Part shown: positions 37,501-45,124 of the stretch, piece by piece | Numbering within the stretch: the stretch's first letter is position 1 | How the letters are laid out: each line of letters begins with the position of its first letter | Source: Kangiella sp. | Lineage (GTDB): Bacteria > Pseudomonadota > Gammaproteobacteria > Enterobacterales > Kangiellaceae | Reading direction: 5' to 3' | DNA: 64,000 nt | Assembly (NCBI GenBank): GCA_028284185.1 | Contig: JANQSG010000017.1 | Span: 282,476 to 346,475, forward strand | Notes under the pieces: generated by a model | Seen by the model: the letters and a program-made list of their open reading frames with translations, nothing else | Told to the model about the DNA's origin: nothing | Databases searched by the model: none | Translations under genes and position numbers: made by a program

Positions 37501-39107
37501 TTATAATACTCAGTGGTATACCACATAGTACAATCATCAGTTGGATCAACACTTAAACTTGAATAGTCACCCCAACGGTTAGCACCATTTTGCGAACCTT
37601 CACCAGCTTTTAGTTCCATCTCGGTTAAAGTCAACGTATCTGCAGCATCACTTGCACGACGACCAGAGAAACGAATTGAAGGGGACGTAGAAGGACCAGA
37701 AACTGAATAAGCAACACCAATGTTACCTACTGCATCCATAGCCGAACTACCCATCCAGCGCGAATTACCATCGTCAAGGTTATAAGTACCGTTATTTGTC
37801 AGAGTTGGAGTACCATCATCTGCCAAATCAATTTCATACCAACGTACGCCTGCAATATTATTGTCAGTTGCATGACCTACAACCGTATGAGTAGCTACTA
37901 ATTTACTTTGGCCATTCAGATTACGGTATGCCAAACGGAACATCATACGCTGACCGATAACATCCAGACGTTGTGAATTTGGCTGAACAATACAATCACG
38001 ACTAAAGCCACAAACCGCTCCATTATAGGGTGCAACAGTTAGGGTATCGGCTAAGGTGAAAGTAGAGTTAGCAGGTGTATTCCAGTCAACTTTAAAATGC
38101 CAGACATTTAGTTCACCTGCATCATCCGCTGTCACAAAAACACCAGGCATATTTGATGGTGGCAGGAAAATACCATCAATATCAGCAGGCATTGGTGTAA
38201 AAGCATTCGGGAAAGTCGTTTCTAAATCAAATTGAACTTGTTGTGCAGCCTGACCCAATAACATTTTGTCACGCTCATAGGCAACCACACCAGAACCTGT
38301 AAACGAATTATTCGTAAATTGGTTTACGCCCGCGTAGTAAGCATCATGCCATACCCCATAGTGAGGGTAATCGTTAAACTTCGTATCACTCCATGGAAAG
38401 TCATACAGGTAATAGGCACCTGTAGGATCACCAGTTTGAGAAATAGCTATACATTGACGGTTATCAGTAAAGCCTGCAGGAAAAGCAAATTGACTGATCA
38501 ACCAGCGATCAGCTTGCGAATCATATAAAACAATGGGGTCACCACGATTAGTGCTTTCACATAAACCACCAAAACCAGACCATAAATTATTAATCGCCGT
38601 CGGAGCAACTAATTGATTACCCGCTTTATCCCATACTGCTAATGCAGTATTAACAGTTTGTACAATATGATTAGGACCAATGTCAGCATTAGTATCTGGT
38701 GGAACCGCACCAGTAACATTACCCATACCATCAAAGCCAACTCCAATTGTTGCATTTAGCATTTCACGATTTTTAGGTAGTTGTTTCACCTTTTGGTATT
38801 GAAGAACTGTATCGGTTAAATCTTTACCAACATTGTTTTGCTGATATTCTTTGCCAAAAGGAAAGTTTTGATTTGGGACAGGGTTTACTTTGTCAATACC
38901 AGGAACTTTTTCACCTGAGGCCTGCATTTTATGTTTTCTTGCAGGAGTTAATTCTGGAATTGGTTTAGCAAGCGCGCTAAATGGCTTACTCAACTTGGGT
39001 TTCGATAAATAAATTTTTGCATTTGAGTTACCAGCTTCTACAGCACCGGGAAGGGCTAAAAAACTGACTAGGCTCAAGACACAGGATATCTTCCACTTTG
39101 TGTTCAT
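34524..39107 (-). CDS. Giant multidomain secreted protein with GlyGly-CTERM anchor
   Basis: A 1527-residue exported protein. In order: a signal peptide (to about 25); a propeller-like region with GAVPPDTNADIGPNHIVQ (about 110-550); two carboxypeptidase-regulatory-like beta sandwiches (about 560-720, VTTDAEGNYSATLP); a choice-of-anchor-J/MAM-like jelly roll (about 740-890, FEGGVPPTGW and WYAYVDDVQIGG); a third regulatory-like domain; a second propeller-like region (about 1060-1370); a Calx-beta-like domain (about 1400-1500); and a C-terminal SGGSFTLSILALLALTGLIR with a basic end. That tail fits GlyGly-CTERM, processed by rhombosortase in T2SS-bearing species. No protease catalytic motif was found; adhesion or scaffold roles are possible. 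Confidence 0.85.
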   Translation of the reverse strand: MNTKWKISCVLSLVSFLALPGAVEAGNSNAKIYLSKPKLSKPFSALAKPIPELTPARKHKMQASGEKVPGIDKVNPVPNQNFPFGKEYQQNNVGKDLTDTVLQYQKVKQLPKNREMLNATIGVGFDGMGNVTGAVPPDTNADIGPNHIVQTVNTALAVWDKAGNQLVAPTAINNLWSGFGGLCESTNRGDPIVLYDSQADRWLISQFAFPAGFTDNRQCIAISQTGDPTGAYYLYDFPWSDTKFNDYPHYGVWHDAYYAGVNQFTNNSFTGSGVVAYERDKMLLGQAAQQVQFDLETTFPNAFTPMPADIDGIFLPPSNMPGVFVTADDAGELNVWHFKVDWNTPANSTFTLADTLTVAPYNGAVCGFSRDCIVQPNSQRLDVIGQRMMFRLAYRNLNGQSKLVATHTVVGHATDNNIAGVRWYEIDLADDGTPTLTNNGTYNLDDGNSRWMGSSAMDAVGNIGVAYSVSGPSTSPSIRFSGRRASDAADTLTLTEMELKAGEGSQNGANRWGDYSSLSVDPTDDCTMWYTTEYYKTADDNSTGWSTYIGSFKFDDCVAGPSGKIIGQITAASDGAVLVGAQVTIGALTVTTDAEGNYSATLPVGTGYDVSAFKYGWNEGSSTGIDVAEDAEVTVDIALDAATPVTVTGTVMDGSGLNTPLYSEIVVAAPGTTITAFSNPVTGTYSVDLFEGTLVKITANALVDGYMPESFDILPENTPVQDFNLMVLASCTADGYEFSVPSFVEDFEGGVPPTGWTVTNTGVSAETWKAATSTSRGNLLGTGEAAVIDSDAGGFSTTAGVLTSPVIQVADLASNNLEFMSWFRTFGGSDVYNVEINVDGGGWTAIQAMSPTNRAEKIAVDLSSSIAGATEFQLRWNYSATFEWYAYVDDVQIGGGVCIPRAGSIVKGIINDANTGLAINGATITAGSDTTMSMATPDDNALADGYFSMFVADVETKVNVEANNYVAKTVAVSEVAVNTPIELDAPQLNIATELPAYDITQGRSESDTVTIENTGNAEGEYTFLLMAMPPAGPAKVTGPFHPTTRHFGPKALSDLDAKKMRHKFDIAALNIAEKSDIEVVGIFPVEQTFAWGMGVNQDTGNFWVGDLLAGGAPVDGVYQYDPSGNSTGNSIDNTAISGAFAADIAYNNRTGMLWQVEVGNDNCIHEMDPVALTVTGNKICPAFGASQRGLAYDPLTDTFYSGSWNDSIIHQFKTDGTLLRSVNVGLAVAGLAINPVSNALYVNVNAADPAFDVVVLDAGLPDFPAISGFNFPKNQDFSGDGEPDDLLPDNTQSGLAIDCQGRLWTPSRTYQVVVGVASGETDVCSWKELPWLKVLSGNSGTIAANSTADVELGYDASELDPGTYQAQLITANNTPYGDQASVVTLNVAEPNYGALGFTTTTKTVRNGDSVTLNVSRTGGSDYAVSVNYTTANGLALAGTNYTEATGTLTWTDGDTADKVITIQTTDTELISNVGFSVVLSDPQGGATVGSNRATVVIERDRESGGSFTLSILALLALTGLIRRRKYA

Positions 39108-39254
39108 TGTAAATATGACTCCTATTTTTTGTATAATTCCCCAATTAAACGATAAGTATTAGTTTTTTCTAATTAAGCTTTTTTATACTACAGTCGCTGA
39201 TATAAAGAAATCGTTAACAAAATGTGTCAATTTGTACAAAATAGGAAGAGTTAA

Positions 39255-39572
39255 TTAATCTTTCTTTTTAGGATGATAATCTCTATTAGGAACCTCGCAA
39301 ACGCCTTGTTCATTAATCCATTCTTTTTCACATTTATATTTCTCTAACTTTTTGTCTTTATTGGATATTTTAGTTAAAGCTTCGCTTGAACCAGCGTCAC
39401 TTTGCTCTATTTTAGGCTGAGATTTCTTCATATTTTTCCTTGTTTCTGATTCACTGGATTTGAGTTGTTGCTCCTGATATTCGGCAGTTGTATCTTCTGA
39501 CACGGCTTTGGTTTGCTGTTTACAAGCGACTAACAAAATCGCAAATGCAAATAGAAATAATAGACTCTTCAT
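39255..39572 (-). CDS. Small lysine-rich lipoprotein
   Basis: A 105-residue predicted lipoprotein: lipobox LLVAC with Cys17, then a low-complexity Lys/Glu/Ser/Gln region and a C-terminal segment with two Cys (YKCEKEWINEQGVCEVPNRD) that may form a disulfide. I recognise no family. It follows the Fur-regulated flavin operon by 68 bases on the same strand and might be its last gene. Confidence 0.6.
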   Translation of the reverse strand: MKSLLFLFAFAILLVACKQQTKAVSEDTTAEYQEQQLKSSESETRKNMKKSQPKIEQSDAGSSEALTKISNKDKKLEKYKCEKEWINEQGVCEVPNRDYHPKKKD

Positions 39573-39640
39573 TGATTAACCCATTAAATTTACTTGAAAT
39601 TCCAAGTTATCATTGAGGAAAGAAAAATACAATTAGTTGA

Positions 39641-40093
39641 TTATTTAGTTTTATTTCGCCGACTTTTCACTCCTAGTACTATATGAATGATTAACACAAT
39701 AGGAAAACAAGCCCCATTGATAAGATGGATATAGCTAACAATCAAACGAATTTCTTCATTTGCCAGGTAATATAAAAGGTAAGCTGTCACTACCTGAATA
39801 GTAAAGAGTGTGACTAGAGTTAAACCAATTTTTCTAAGCCGTTTAGTACGCCAGCTGGTTGGGATATGATTCATTAAAATACCACCAACCATAATCATTA
39901 AAATGAAAGCCATAGCAGCATGGATCATCAAAGTGGGGAATTGCCAGGGATGTTTCTCTGGACCAAAATCCCCCTCAATGGTTACCCAGTTATTAAAAAT
40001 ATAAAAAACAATACCGCTAATCCAGCTAATTGCCAGCACTGTAAACAAAATAGTTCGATAATTTAATGGAATACGACTGGAAATATAGGCCAT
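39641..40093 (-). CDS. Four-helix membrane protein, candidate heme-binding electron carrier (DUF4405-like)
   Basis: A 150-residue protein with four hydrophobic helices. Histidines lie in or next to helices at positions 58 (LMIHAAMAF), 76, 123 (YIHLING) and 137 (LIIHIVLG), a layout that could ligate b-type heme as in small cytochrome b / DUF4405 proteins. The family call is a recollection and is tentative. It starts two bases after the apbE stop, within a Fur-controlled operon with a flavinylated protein, so it may move electrons across the inner membrane. Confidence 0.6.
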   Translation of the reverse strand: MAYISSRIPLNYRTILFTVLAISWISGIVFYIFNNWVTIEGDFGPEKHPWQFPTLMIHAAMAFILMIMVGGILMNHIPTSWRTKRLRKIGLTLVTLFTIQVVTAYLLYYLANEEIRLIVSYIHLINGACFPIVLIIHIVLGVKSRRNKTK

Positions 40094-40095
40094 AA

Positions 40096-40944
40096 CTAAT
40101 TAAGCCACTCGTTGTTTTTATCATGTTTAATAATAAATGCTTTTGCTTTATAAATTTGTAATAACTCTAGTGGCTTTGGTGATAAAAATACCCATTTGGT
40201 TAGTGCATCTGCAATCATACAGTTTTCTGCGAAAACTGAGACACTTAGAGGGCGATTTTCTAATACCATTGATTGTTTTGAAAGTATGGCATGTTTTCCT
40301 TCTAGCAAATAATCACCACTGGTAGCTACTGCACTATTTTGCATTAACAACTCAATGTCAGGATTTTCAAAAAAAGGAGTGGGAATCAACAGTGGTTGTT
40401 GTTGCCACTGACTAAACCTTAAATCGCCACCGGCATTGATCAGAATTTTTATGTCAGGATCTTTAGAGGTTTCAAGAATCGCTTCATAGGCTTTGTCTAC
40501 TGCATAACCTTTAGCAATCCCCCCCAGATCTATAGCTAATGGTTTCTTAAAGCGAACACCACTTTCATTGAGAACAATATCTTGCCAGTTAGCTTCTGAA
40601 TCAATACTGACGTTTTCCATAACAGGTAATAGACTTTGTTCCATAAGCAATGGCGCTATACTTATATCGAAAAGACCATTGGTTTGCTCACTTAACATTA
40701 AGGCTTGCTGCAATACTTTATGGATATCACTTGTAATGGAAACAACCTGAGATGAGGCCTGGCGATTGATTCGACTTAAATCACTTTCAGTTTCGTGAAA
40801 ACTCATTAATTGATGGATCTTTTCAATTTCCACAAAACCCAACTGAGAAAGTTCTAATAACTGACTATCCGTTAATATTTTCGAGCAAAGACTTAATTCA
40901 ACATAAGTACCCAAAAGTGGTTTACAACGCGAAATTTCAGCCAT
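40096..40944 (-). CDS. apbE: FAD:protein FMN transferase ApbE, without export signal
   Basis: A 282-residue ApbE. It attaches FMN from FAD to a Thr/Ser of target proteins. Family motifs are GTYVEL near the N-terminus, MSFHETESDLSRIN, the DLGGIAKGYAVDKA block (139-152) and ILINAGGDLR. Unlike most Gram-negative ApbE proteins, it has neither a lipobox nor a signal peptide. An in-frame stop (the stop of the upstream gene) stands five codons before the ATG, so no longer start is possible. It should therefore act in the cytoplasm. Its probable substrate is encoded directly upstream, 15 bases away, and carries a twin-arginine signal. Confidence 0.92.
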   Translation of the reverse strand: MAEISRCKPLLGTYVELSLCSKILTDSQLLELSQLGFVEIEKIHQLMSFHETESDLSRINRQASSQVVSITSDIHKVLQQALMLSEQTNGLFDISIAPLLMEQSLLPVMENVSIDSEANWQDIVLNESGVRFKKPLAIDLGGIAKGYAVDKAYEAILETSKDPDIKILINAGGDLRFSQWQQQPLLIPTPFFENPDIELLMQNSAVATSGDYLLEGKHAILSKQSMVLENRPLSVSVFAENCMIADALTKWVFLSPKPLELLQIYKAKAFIIKHDKNNEWLN

Positions 40945-40959
40945 AACAAGATAACTCTT

Positions 40960-41499
40960 TTATAGCTGACTAAGCACTTGTGACCAGGTATGAGTTAAGC
41001 GATTAATTCCGTCCGTTACATGTCGACAAGAAAGTGTAGCCCCAGAAATATTTTTTATTTGTTTATCTAAGCGCAAGATTTCTGAGTTATCTCTACCGTG
41101 AAATTGGGCTCGCCATTTAGGGTTCATAATTTCATCACCATAAGTTTCGCGGTAGGTTAACACTTCAATTCCTTTGACTTCACCCTGATTATCGATACCA
41201 ACAGCCAAATCAATATTTTCATGTTTACCAATAACCTGATCAAGGATATACCAATGTCCTTCTGCACTCTTCCATGCCTTTATGGTGTTATAACGTACAC
41301 GAACGTCCGAAGCAGCAGCAATAGAGCGCATTTGCTCTTTAGTTAATTCAACCGTCACTGGCTCCATGACCAAATCACCCCAAATCAAATTTTGTGCCTG
41401 CTCAACGCTAAGATAGGTTTTGGCATATAGTGGAAAGCTGGGTAACATCAACCCAGCCGTTCCAATAGATAAAGCCTTTACAAAAGATCGCCTATTCAT
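40960..41499 (-). CDS. Tat-exported FMN-binding domain protein
   Basis: A 179-residue protein with an FMN_bind domain. The N-terminus MNRRSFVKALSIGTAG matches a twin-arginine signal (RRSFVK), cleaved near LYAKT. The flavinylation motif is SGAT at 152-155, Thr155 being the expected phosphoester-linked FMN site. The domain also has the AVGIDNQGEVKGIEVL strand pair usual for the family. With cytosolic ApbE next to it, the flavin is probably attached before export in folded form. Likely role: a periplasmic electron carrier to an acceptor such as ferric iron; the Fur box upstream supports a link with iron. Confidence 0.85.
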   Translation of the reverse strand: MNRRSFVKALSIGTAGLMLPSFPLYAKTYLSVEQAQNLIWGDLVMEPVTVELTKEQMRSIAAASDVRVRYNTIKAWKSAEGHWYILDQVIGKHENIDLAVGIDNQGEVKGIEVLTYRETYGDEIMNPKWRAQFHGRDNSEILRLDKQIKNISGATLSCRHVTDGINRLTHTWSQVLSQL

Positions 41500-41521
41500 T
41501 TGTTAATAATGATCCTTATTT

Positions 41522-42463
41522 TTAAAATTCATAACCCCAGGTTAAACCAACATGGGTGCGCTCATGCTCATCCCAATTACGATCACCATAACTTAAAGAG
41601 AAAGGAGAGCCACCACCAGCGACTTGCCATAAAATACCAGCTGTTAGCCACCAGTTTCTTTCAGCATAGTGGATACTAGGACCGAAATAATTGCCTCGCT
41701 GATGTTGCGAGCCTATCCGAAAATCACTGAAGTCAAAGCTAGAACGATCAAGTTCCGGATTGAATACACCCTCTTCCTGTGGATTCAAATAGTCTGACTG
41801 ATGACGAAGCTCAAAACCAAGAAACCATTTTGGAGCAAAACGATAAGAGACTGCTAATGAGGCATCTACTGCAATTTCTTCTTCCAACACTCCTGGTGAT
41901 TTACGACGTTCAAACTCAAACTTAGTATTAGCAACTAATTGCAAGGTATTATCCAGGAAATTCTTTTGAGCAAAAATAGTACCTACAAATGAATCCTGAT
42001 CAATATCAGCACCATCCAAACGATACTTATCACGACGCTCATAACCCAGACCAAAAGATAAACCTATAACATCTTTATAGGGGCTTAAGACATTATATTT
42101 TAAGGATAATTCATAACCACCGATTTGAGTTTTGTTGAATTTACTGCCAGCGCCACCTTGAGTTTCAAACATTGGATTTAAATCAGGATTATCCACAGAA
42201 TAACTGTGATCAAAAATCATGATTTCTGCGCCGATCGTTAAACTATTAGTCAAACCATATTCAATTTCAGGACGAATATCATGAAAAGTATAGCTACCAG
42301 AATCTTTGCCTAAGCGCGAAATATTACTCAGCTTAAACTCGAAACTACCCTCAGGACGGGTATCGGTACCTTTAGCATATAGCCAAAGACTTTCTTCAGC
42401 ATTAACCGCAGAAACAGTTAATACACCTAGTGCTACTACTGCAACCAATTTACGAAAAGACAT
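41522..42463 (-). CDS. Predicted outer-membrane beta-barrel (DUF6662-like)
   Basis: A 313-residue exported protein: signal peptide MSFRKLVAVVALGVLTVSAVNA, then repeated amphipathic strands and a terminal aromatic strand (VGLTWGYEF). The opening ESLWLYAKGTDTRPEGSFE and the EYGLTNSLTIGAEI segment resemble the DUF6662 family as I recall it; confidence in the family name is modest, in the barrel nature good. The ATG at 42463 has GGGGA close upstream and starts the signal peptide. It is the first gene of the operon with the FMN-binding protein, ApbE and a four-helix protein. A near-consensus promoter overlapped by a Fur box lies 64-91 bases upstream. Confidence 0.75.
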   Translation of the reverse strand: MSFRKLVAVVALGVLTVSAVNAEESLWLYAKGTDTRPEGSFEFKLSNISRLGKDSGSYTFHDIRPEIEYGLTNSLTIGAEIMIFDHSYSVDNPDLNPMFETQGGAGSKFNKTQIGGYELSLKYNVLSPYKDVIGLSFGLGYERRDKYRLDGADIDQDSFVGTIFAQKNFLDNTLQLVANTKFEFERRKSPGVLEEEIAVDASLAVSYRFAPKWFLGFELRHQSDYLNPQEEGVFNPELDRSSFDFSDFRIGSQHQRGNYFGPSIHYAERNWWLTAGILWQVAGGGSPFSLSYGDRNWDEHERTHVGLTWGYEF

Positions 42464-42526
42464 AGTTTCCCCAAAAAAATAAAGCAACGGTTATAAAATA
42501 ACCATGTTTGATAATGAATGATCGCA

Positions 42527-42554
42527 ATTATATGCAAATGATAATTATTATCAA
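42527..42554 (-). promoter_or_regulatory. Fur box overlapping a near-consensus promoter (barrel-FMN-apbE operon)
   Basis: On the minus strand TTGATA, a 16-base spacer and a perfect TATAAT form a promoter. AATGATAATTATTATCAA (42537-42554) covers the -35 and spacer and is close to the 19-bp Fur consensus. The same 18-mer recurs upstream of the PepSY gene. Confidence 0.82.
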
Positions 42555-42607
42555 TAGCATTTTTATAAACATTACAGATTTATGTCAAAACTAAGTAAAA
42601 ACATATA

Positions 42608-43207
42608 TTAATTAACGCTTAAATAACGCAAAAGCCTTACTGACAATGTTTTTTTAGATACTTTCCCAAGATTTTTCAAACTTACATTATTCAAACGTTT
42701 TTTTGAGCGTTTTTTAGGAAACTGCCGAATAATGAACAAATAAATCCCTGTGATCCATAGGACCAAGAGACCAATAGCAGCAGGCAAAAACAAACCAAGT
42801 TTGGCCTTATCATGAAAAAATGAGCCATCATGAATCGATTCAATAATATCAGAGCGACGAAATGCCTTACTTAATAACTGACCATTAGTCAGATCAAGCT
42901 GCAACTCCCAATTATTTTTAGTGATAACTTTTACCAGACCTTTTGATGGTCGATAATCCATTCGCTTAATATCTGACCAATTCTTTATTTCAGTTTCTTT
43001 AATTGAGCGGCAGGTATCTAATATTTGCTTATAAGTGATGATAGGAACACTGCCCTGCCCTTTCATACTGGGCGGCTGAATCCAATCTGACTCTTTTTTA
43101 AGAAGTAATAATATTCCCGTTACAATCACCACGAGCATTGGCAAAGCAATTAAAATTGCCCCCCAATGGTGAATATCACGATTCAGTCGATTCCATTTTA
43201 TTTTCAC
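42608..43207 (-). CDS. PepSY-associated transmembrane protein
   Basis: A 199-residue protein with an N-terminal helix preceded by NRDIHHWGAI (the His-Trp-rich start of PepSY_TM proteins), a PepSY-like periplasmic domain (about 60-125) that includes DLTNGQLLSKAFRRSD, a second helix (about 140-162) and a basic cytoplasmic tail. Small PepSY_TM proteins accompany iron-uptake and ferric-reductase systems. The start is a GTG with a weak ribosome site; no ATG fits the N-terminal motif. Its promoter is overlapped by a Fur box, and a second Fur-controlled operon follows on the same strand. Confidence 0.8.
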   Translation of the reverse strand: MKIKWNRLNRDIHHWGAILIALPMLVVIVTGILLLLKKESDWIQPPSMKGQGSVPIITYKQILDTCRSIKETEIKNWSDIKRMDYRPSKGLVKVITKNNWELQLDLTNGQLLSKAFRRSDIIESIHDGSFFHDKAKLGLFLPAAIGLLVLWITGIYLFIIRQFPKKRSKKRLNNVSLKNLGKVSKKTLSVRLLRYLSVN

Positions 43208-43240
43208 GGTTTAAAACAAATGCCAGCACAAAAGATTTTC

Positions 43241-43270
43241 GATCTTATCCTTAATGATAATTATTATCAA
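43241..43270 (-). promoter_or_regulatory. Fur box overlapping the PepSY gene promoter
   Basis: Minus-strand TTGATA, a 17-base spacer and TAAGAT; the 18-mer AATGATAATTATTATCAA (43253-43270) overlaps the -35. It is identical to the site 716 bases away upstream of the barrel gene. Confidence 0.75.
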
Positions 43271-43371
43271 ATGAGAATGTGATGCAAATTAACTATCTGA
43301 TAAGGCATCTATTGCATCCTTAGAAGAAACATTTATCATGGAAATCAAATAATTATTGGGGTTATATCGAT

Positions 43372-44451
43372 ATGGATAGCCTGCTTAACGTCCTTTACAA
43401 CTTCGAATGGGGGAAATTCATAGCCCCAGCAATCACTATTATATTAGGACTTGTTTTTTATAATTTATTGCAGCATTTTTTCAAAATTCGTGAAAAACGC
43501 TCAAATAATGCCATTCTGCAAAGGCAAATTACTAATTTTATTTTTATGCTATTTTTGGTTATTGCTTTTGTTCTAGCTCTACCCATCAAAGATAGTTTAC
43601 AGAGCCAGATTATCGGACTGATTGGTATTTTGCTTTCCGCTTCCATTGCTTTAAGTTCTACCACCTTTTTAGGCAATTTAATGGCCGGGATCTGGCTTAG
43701 ATCCGTAAAAAACTTCCGCGTTGGCGATTTGGTAGAAATTGGTACCCATTTTGGGCGTATCACTACCCGAGGCTTGCTGCATATTGAGATTCAAAATCGC
43801 GAACGCGATCTGGTCACCTTACCCAATATGTATCTGGTCACTAATCCGGTAACCGTCATGCATAATAACGGTACTATTATTTCTACAGAAATATCGCTTG
43901 GTTACGATGTGGATCACAGTATTATTGAACCACTATTACTTGAAGCTGTTGAAAAAGCAGGACTGGAAAACCCCTTTGTTTATATTGAATCATTAGGCGA
44001 CTTCTCGATTGTTTATAAGGTTCATGGTTTAGTTAAAGAAATCAATACCATGCTTTCAGCTCGCTCAAAACTGAATGCCTGCGTATTAGACGAAATTCAT
44101 AAAGCCGATATTGAAATCGTTTCACCCAGTTTTATGAATCAACGTCAGGTCAATGAGCAAACCTTTATTCCAACTCAGCGCCGGTATAAGAATAAAAACC
44201 ATATCACTCCAGAAAATGTCATCTTCGATAAAGCAGAGCGCGCCGAAAAATTAGATGATATGCGTAAGAAGGCCCAAGAATTGGATGAGGAAATCACACA
44301 CCTAAAGAAAAAATTAAAAGACGAAAATGATGCTGAAACTAAAACAAAAATTCAGCAGCAGATAGATAAATTAGTAGAGCGACAAACTCGTATGCATCAA
44401 TACGTTAAAAATAAAGAAAAAGAAGTTAATAAAGAAGGCAAAGATGAATAA
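43372..44451 (+). CDS. MscS-family mechanosensitive channel with C-terminal coiled coil
   Basis: A 359-residue MscS-type channel. Two or three N-terminal helices lead into the pore-lining segment (ALSSTTFLGNLMAGIWLRSVKNFRVGDLVEIG), followed by the beta domain (GRITTRGLLHIEIQNRERDLVTLPN) and an alpha/beta vestibule domain. A charged coiled coil (about residues 285-359) is added at the C-terminus; this is unusual compared with short MscS but common in subgroups. It opens under membrane tension. It stands alone, divergent from the PepSY gene. Confidence 0.88.
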   Translation: MDSLLNVLYNFEWGKFIAPAITIILGLVFYNLLQHFFKIREKRSNNAILQRQITNFIFMLFLVIAFVLALPIKDSLQSQIIGLIGILLSASIALSSTTFLGNLMAGIWLRSVKNFRVGDLVEIGTHFGRITTRGLLHIEIQNRERDLVTLPNMYLVTNPVTVMHNNGTIISTEISLGYDVDHSIIEPLLLEAVEKAGLENPFVYIESLGDFSIVYKVHGLVKEINTMLSARSKLNACVLDEIHKADIEIVSPSFMNQRQVNEQTFIPTQRRYKNKNHITPENVIFDKAERAEKLDDMRKKAQELDEEITHLKKKLKDENDAETKTKIQQQIDKLVERQTRMHQYVKNKEKEVNKEGKDE

Positions 44452-44479
44452 ACAAATACAAGTATTTTTTAATATACTC

Positions 44480-45124
44480 TTAATTCCAATAATAAACTGC
44501 CGATAACGCAATCAAAGTTTGAGCTGCAACATAGGTAATCATCACATAAAACTGACCAAAAGCTAATGGCTTGACAAACTTTCTAAACGCCAAAACTCCA
44601 TCAGAAATTGCAAATAATATAGCACCTGCCAAAGCAAATTTGGCCATTGATGACATTTCAACAATAAATAGAGCACTGGCAAAAAACAGCATTAAGCCAA
44701 TAGTAATAAAATAGCTGAGCACTGGAAATCGATATTTGCCTAAATGTTTCCAAAGATACGCTAAATAAATCAGTCCGAAAGGTAATAAACTAAAAGCCAG
44801 CCAACTGATATTATTGCCTTTTACCGAATCATAAAAAGCAAAAATATATGCAATATGCGCCAATAGGAAACTCACCAGGCCTTCAATAAATCTTTGCGGC
44901 CTAAGCATCAAAAAGATATCGCCAATCAAGGATAAAAACAAACCACATATAATCCAGCGACTATAGGCTAACTCCATATCAGCCTTGAACCAAACCAGAG
45001 CCAAAATAAATAGCATGGTTAGTGGTTTAAATAGATAAGTTAAGCTCCATTTTTCGTAGTAATCGCTTAAAATATGAACCAAACCCAATATAACGATCAA
45101 GCTTATATATAAACTTACCGTCAT
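44480..45124 (-). CDS. Lysoplasmalogenase / YhhN-family membrane protein
   Basis: A 214-residue YhhN protein with about eight helices and the family motifs LFKPLTM, SLIGDIFLML, FLLAHIAYIFAF and ISDGVLAFRKF. Characterised relatives hydrolyse the vinyl-ether bond of lysoplasmalogens; bacterial roles are less clear. Its ATG overlaps the stop of the RND permease gene (TAATG), so it is the last gene of the efflux operon. That association is unexpected. Confidence 0.85.
   Translation of the reverse strand: MTVSLYISLIVILGLVHILSDYYEKWSLTYLFKPLTMLFILALVWFKADMELAYSRWIICGLFLSLIGDIFLMLRPQRFIEGLVSFLLAHIAYIFAFYDSVKGNNISWLAFSLLPFGLIYLAYLWKHLGKYRFPVLSYFITIGLMLFFASALFIVEMSSMAKFALAGAILFAISDGVLAFRKFVKPLAFGQFYVMITYVAAQTLIALSAVYYWN

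Noticed and set aside
35290..38528. Several 60-85 codon open frames on the plus strand opposite the large secreted-protein gene
   Set aside because: They lie opposite a continuous 1527-codon gene with recognisable domains and have no supporting signals.
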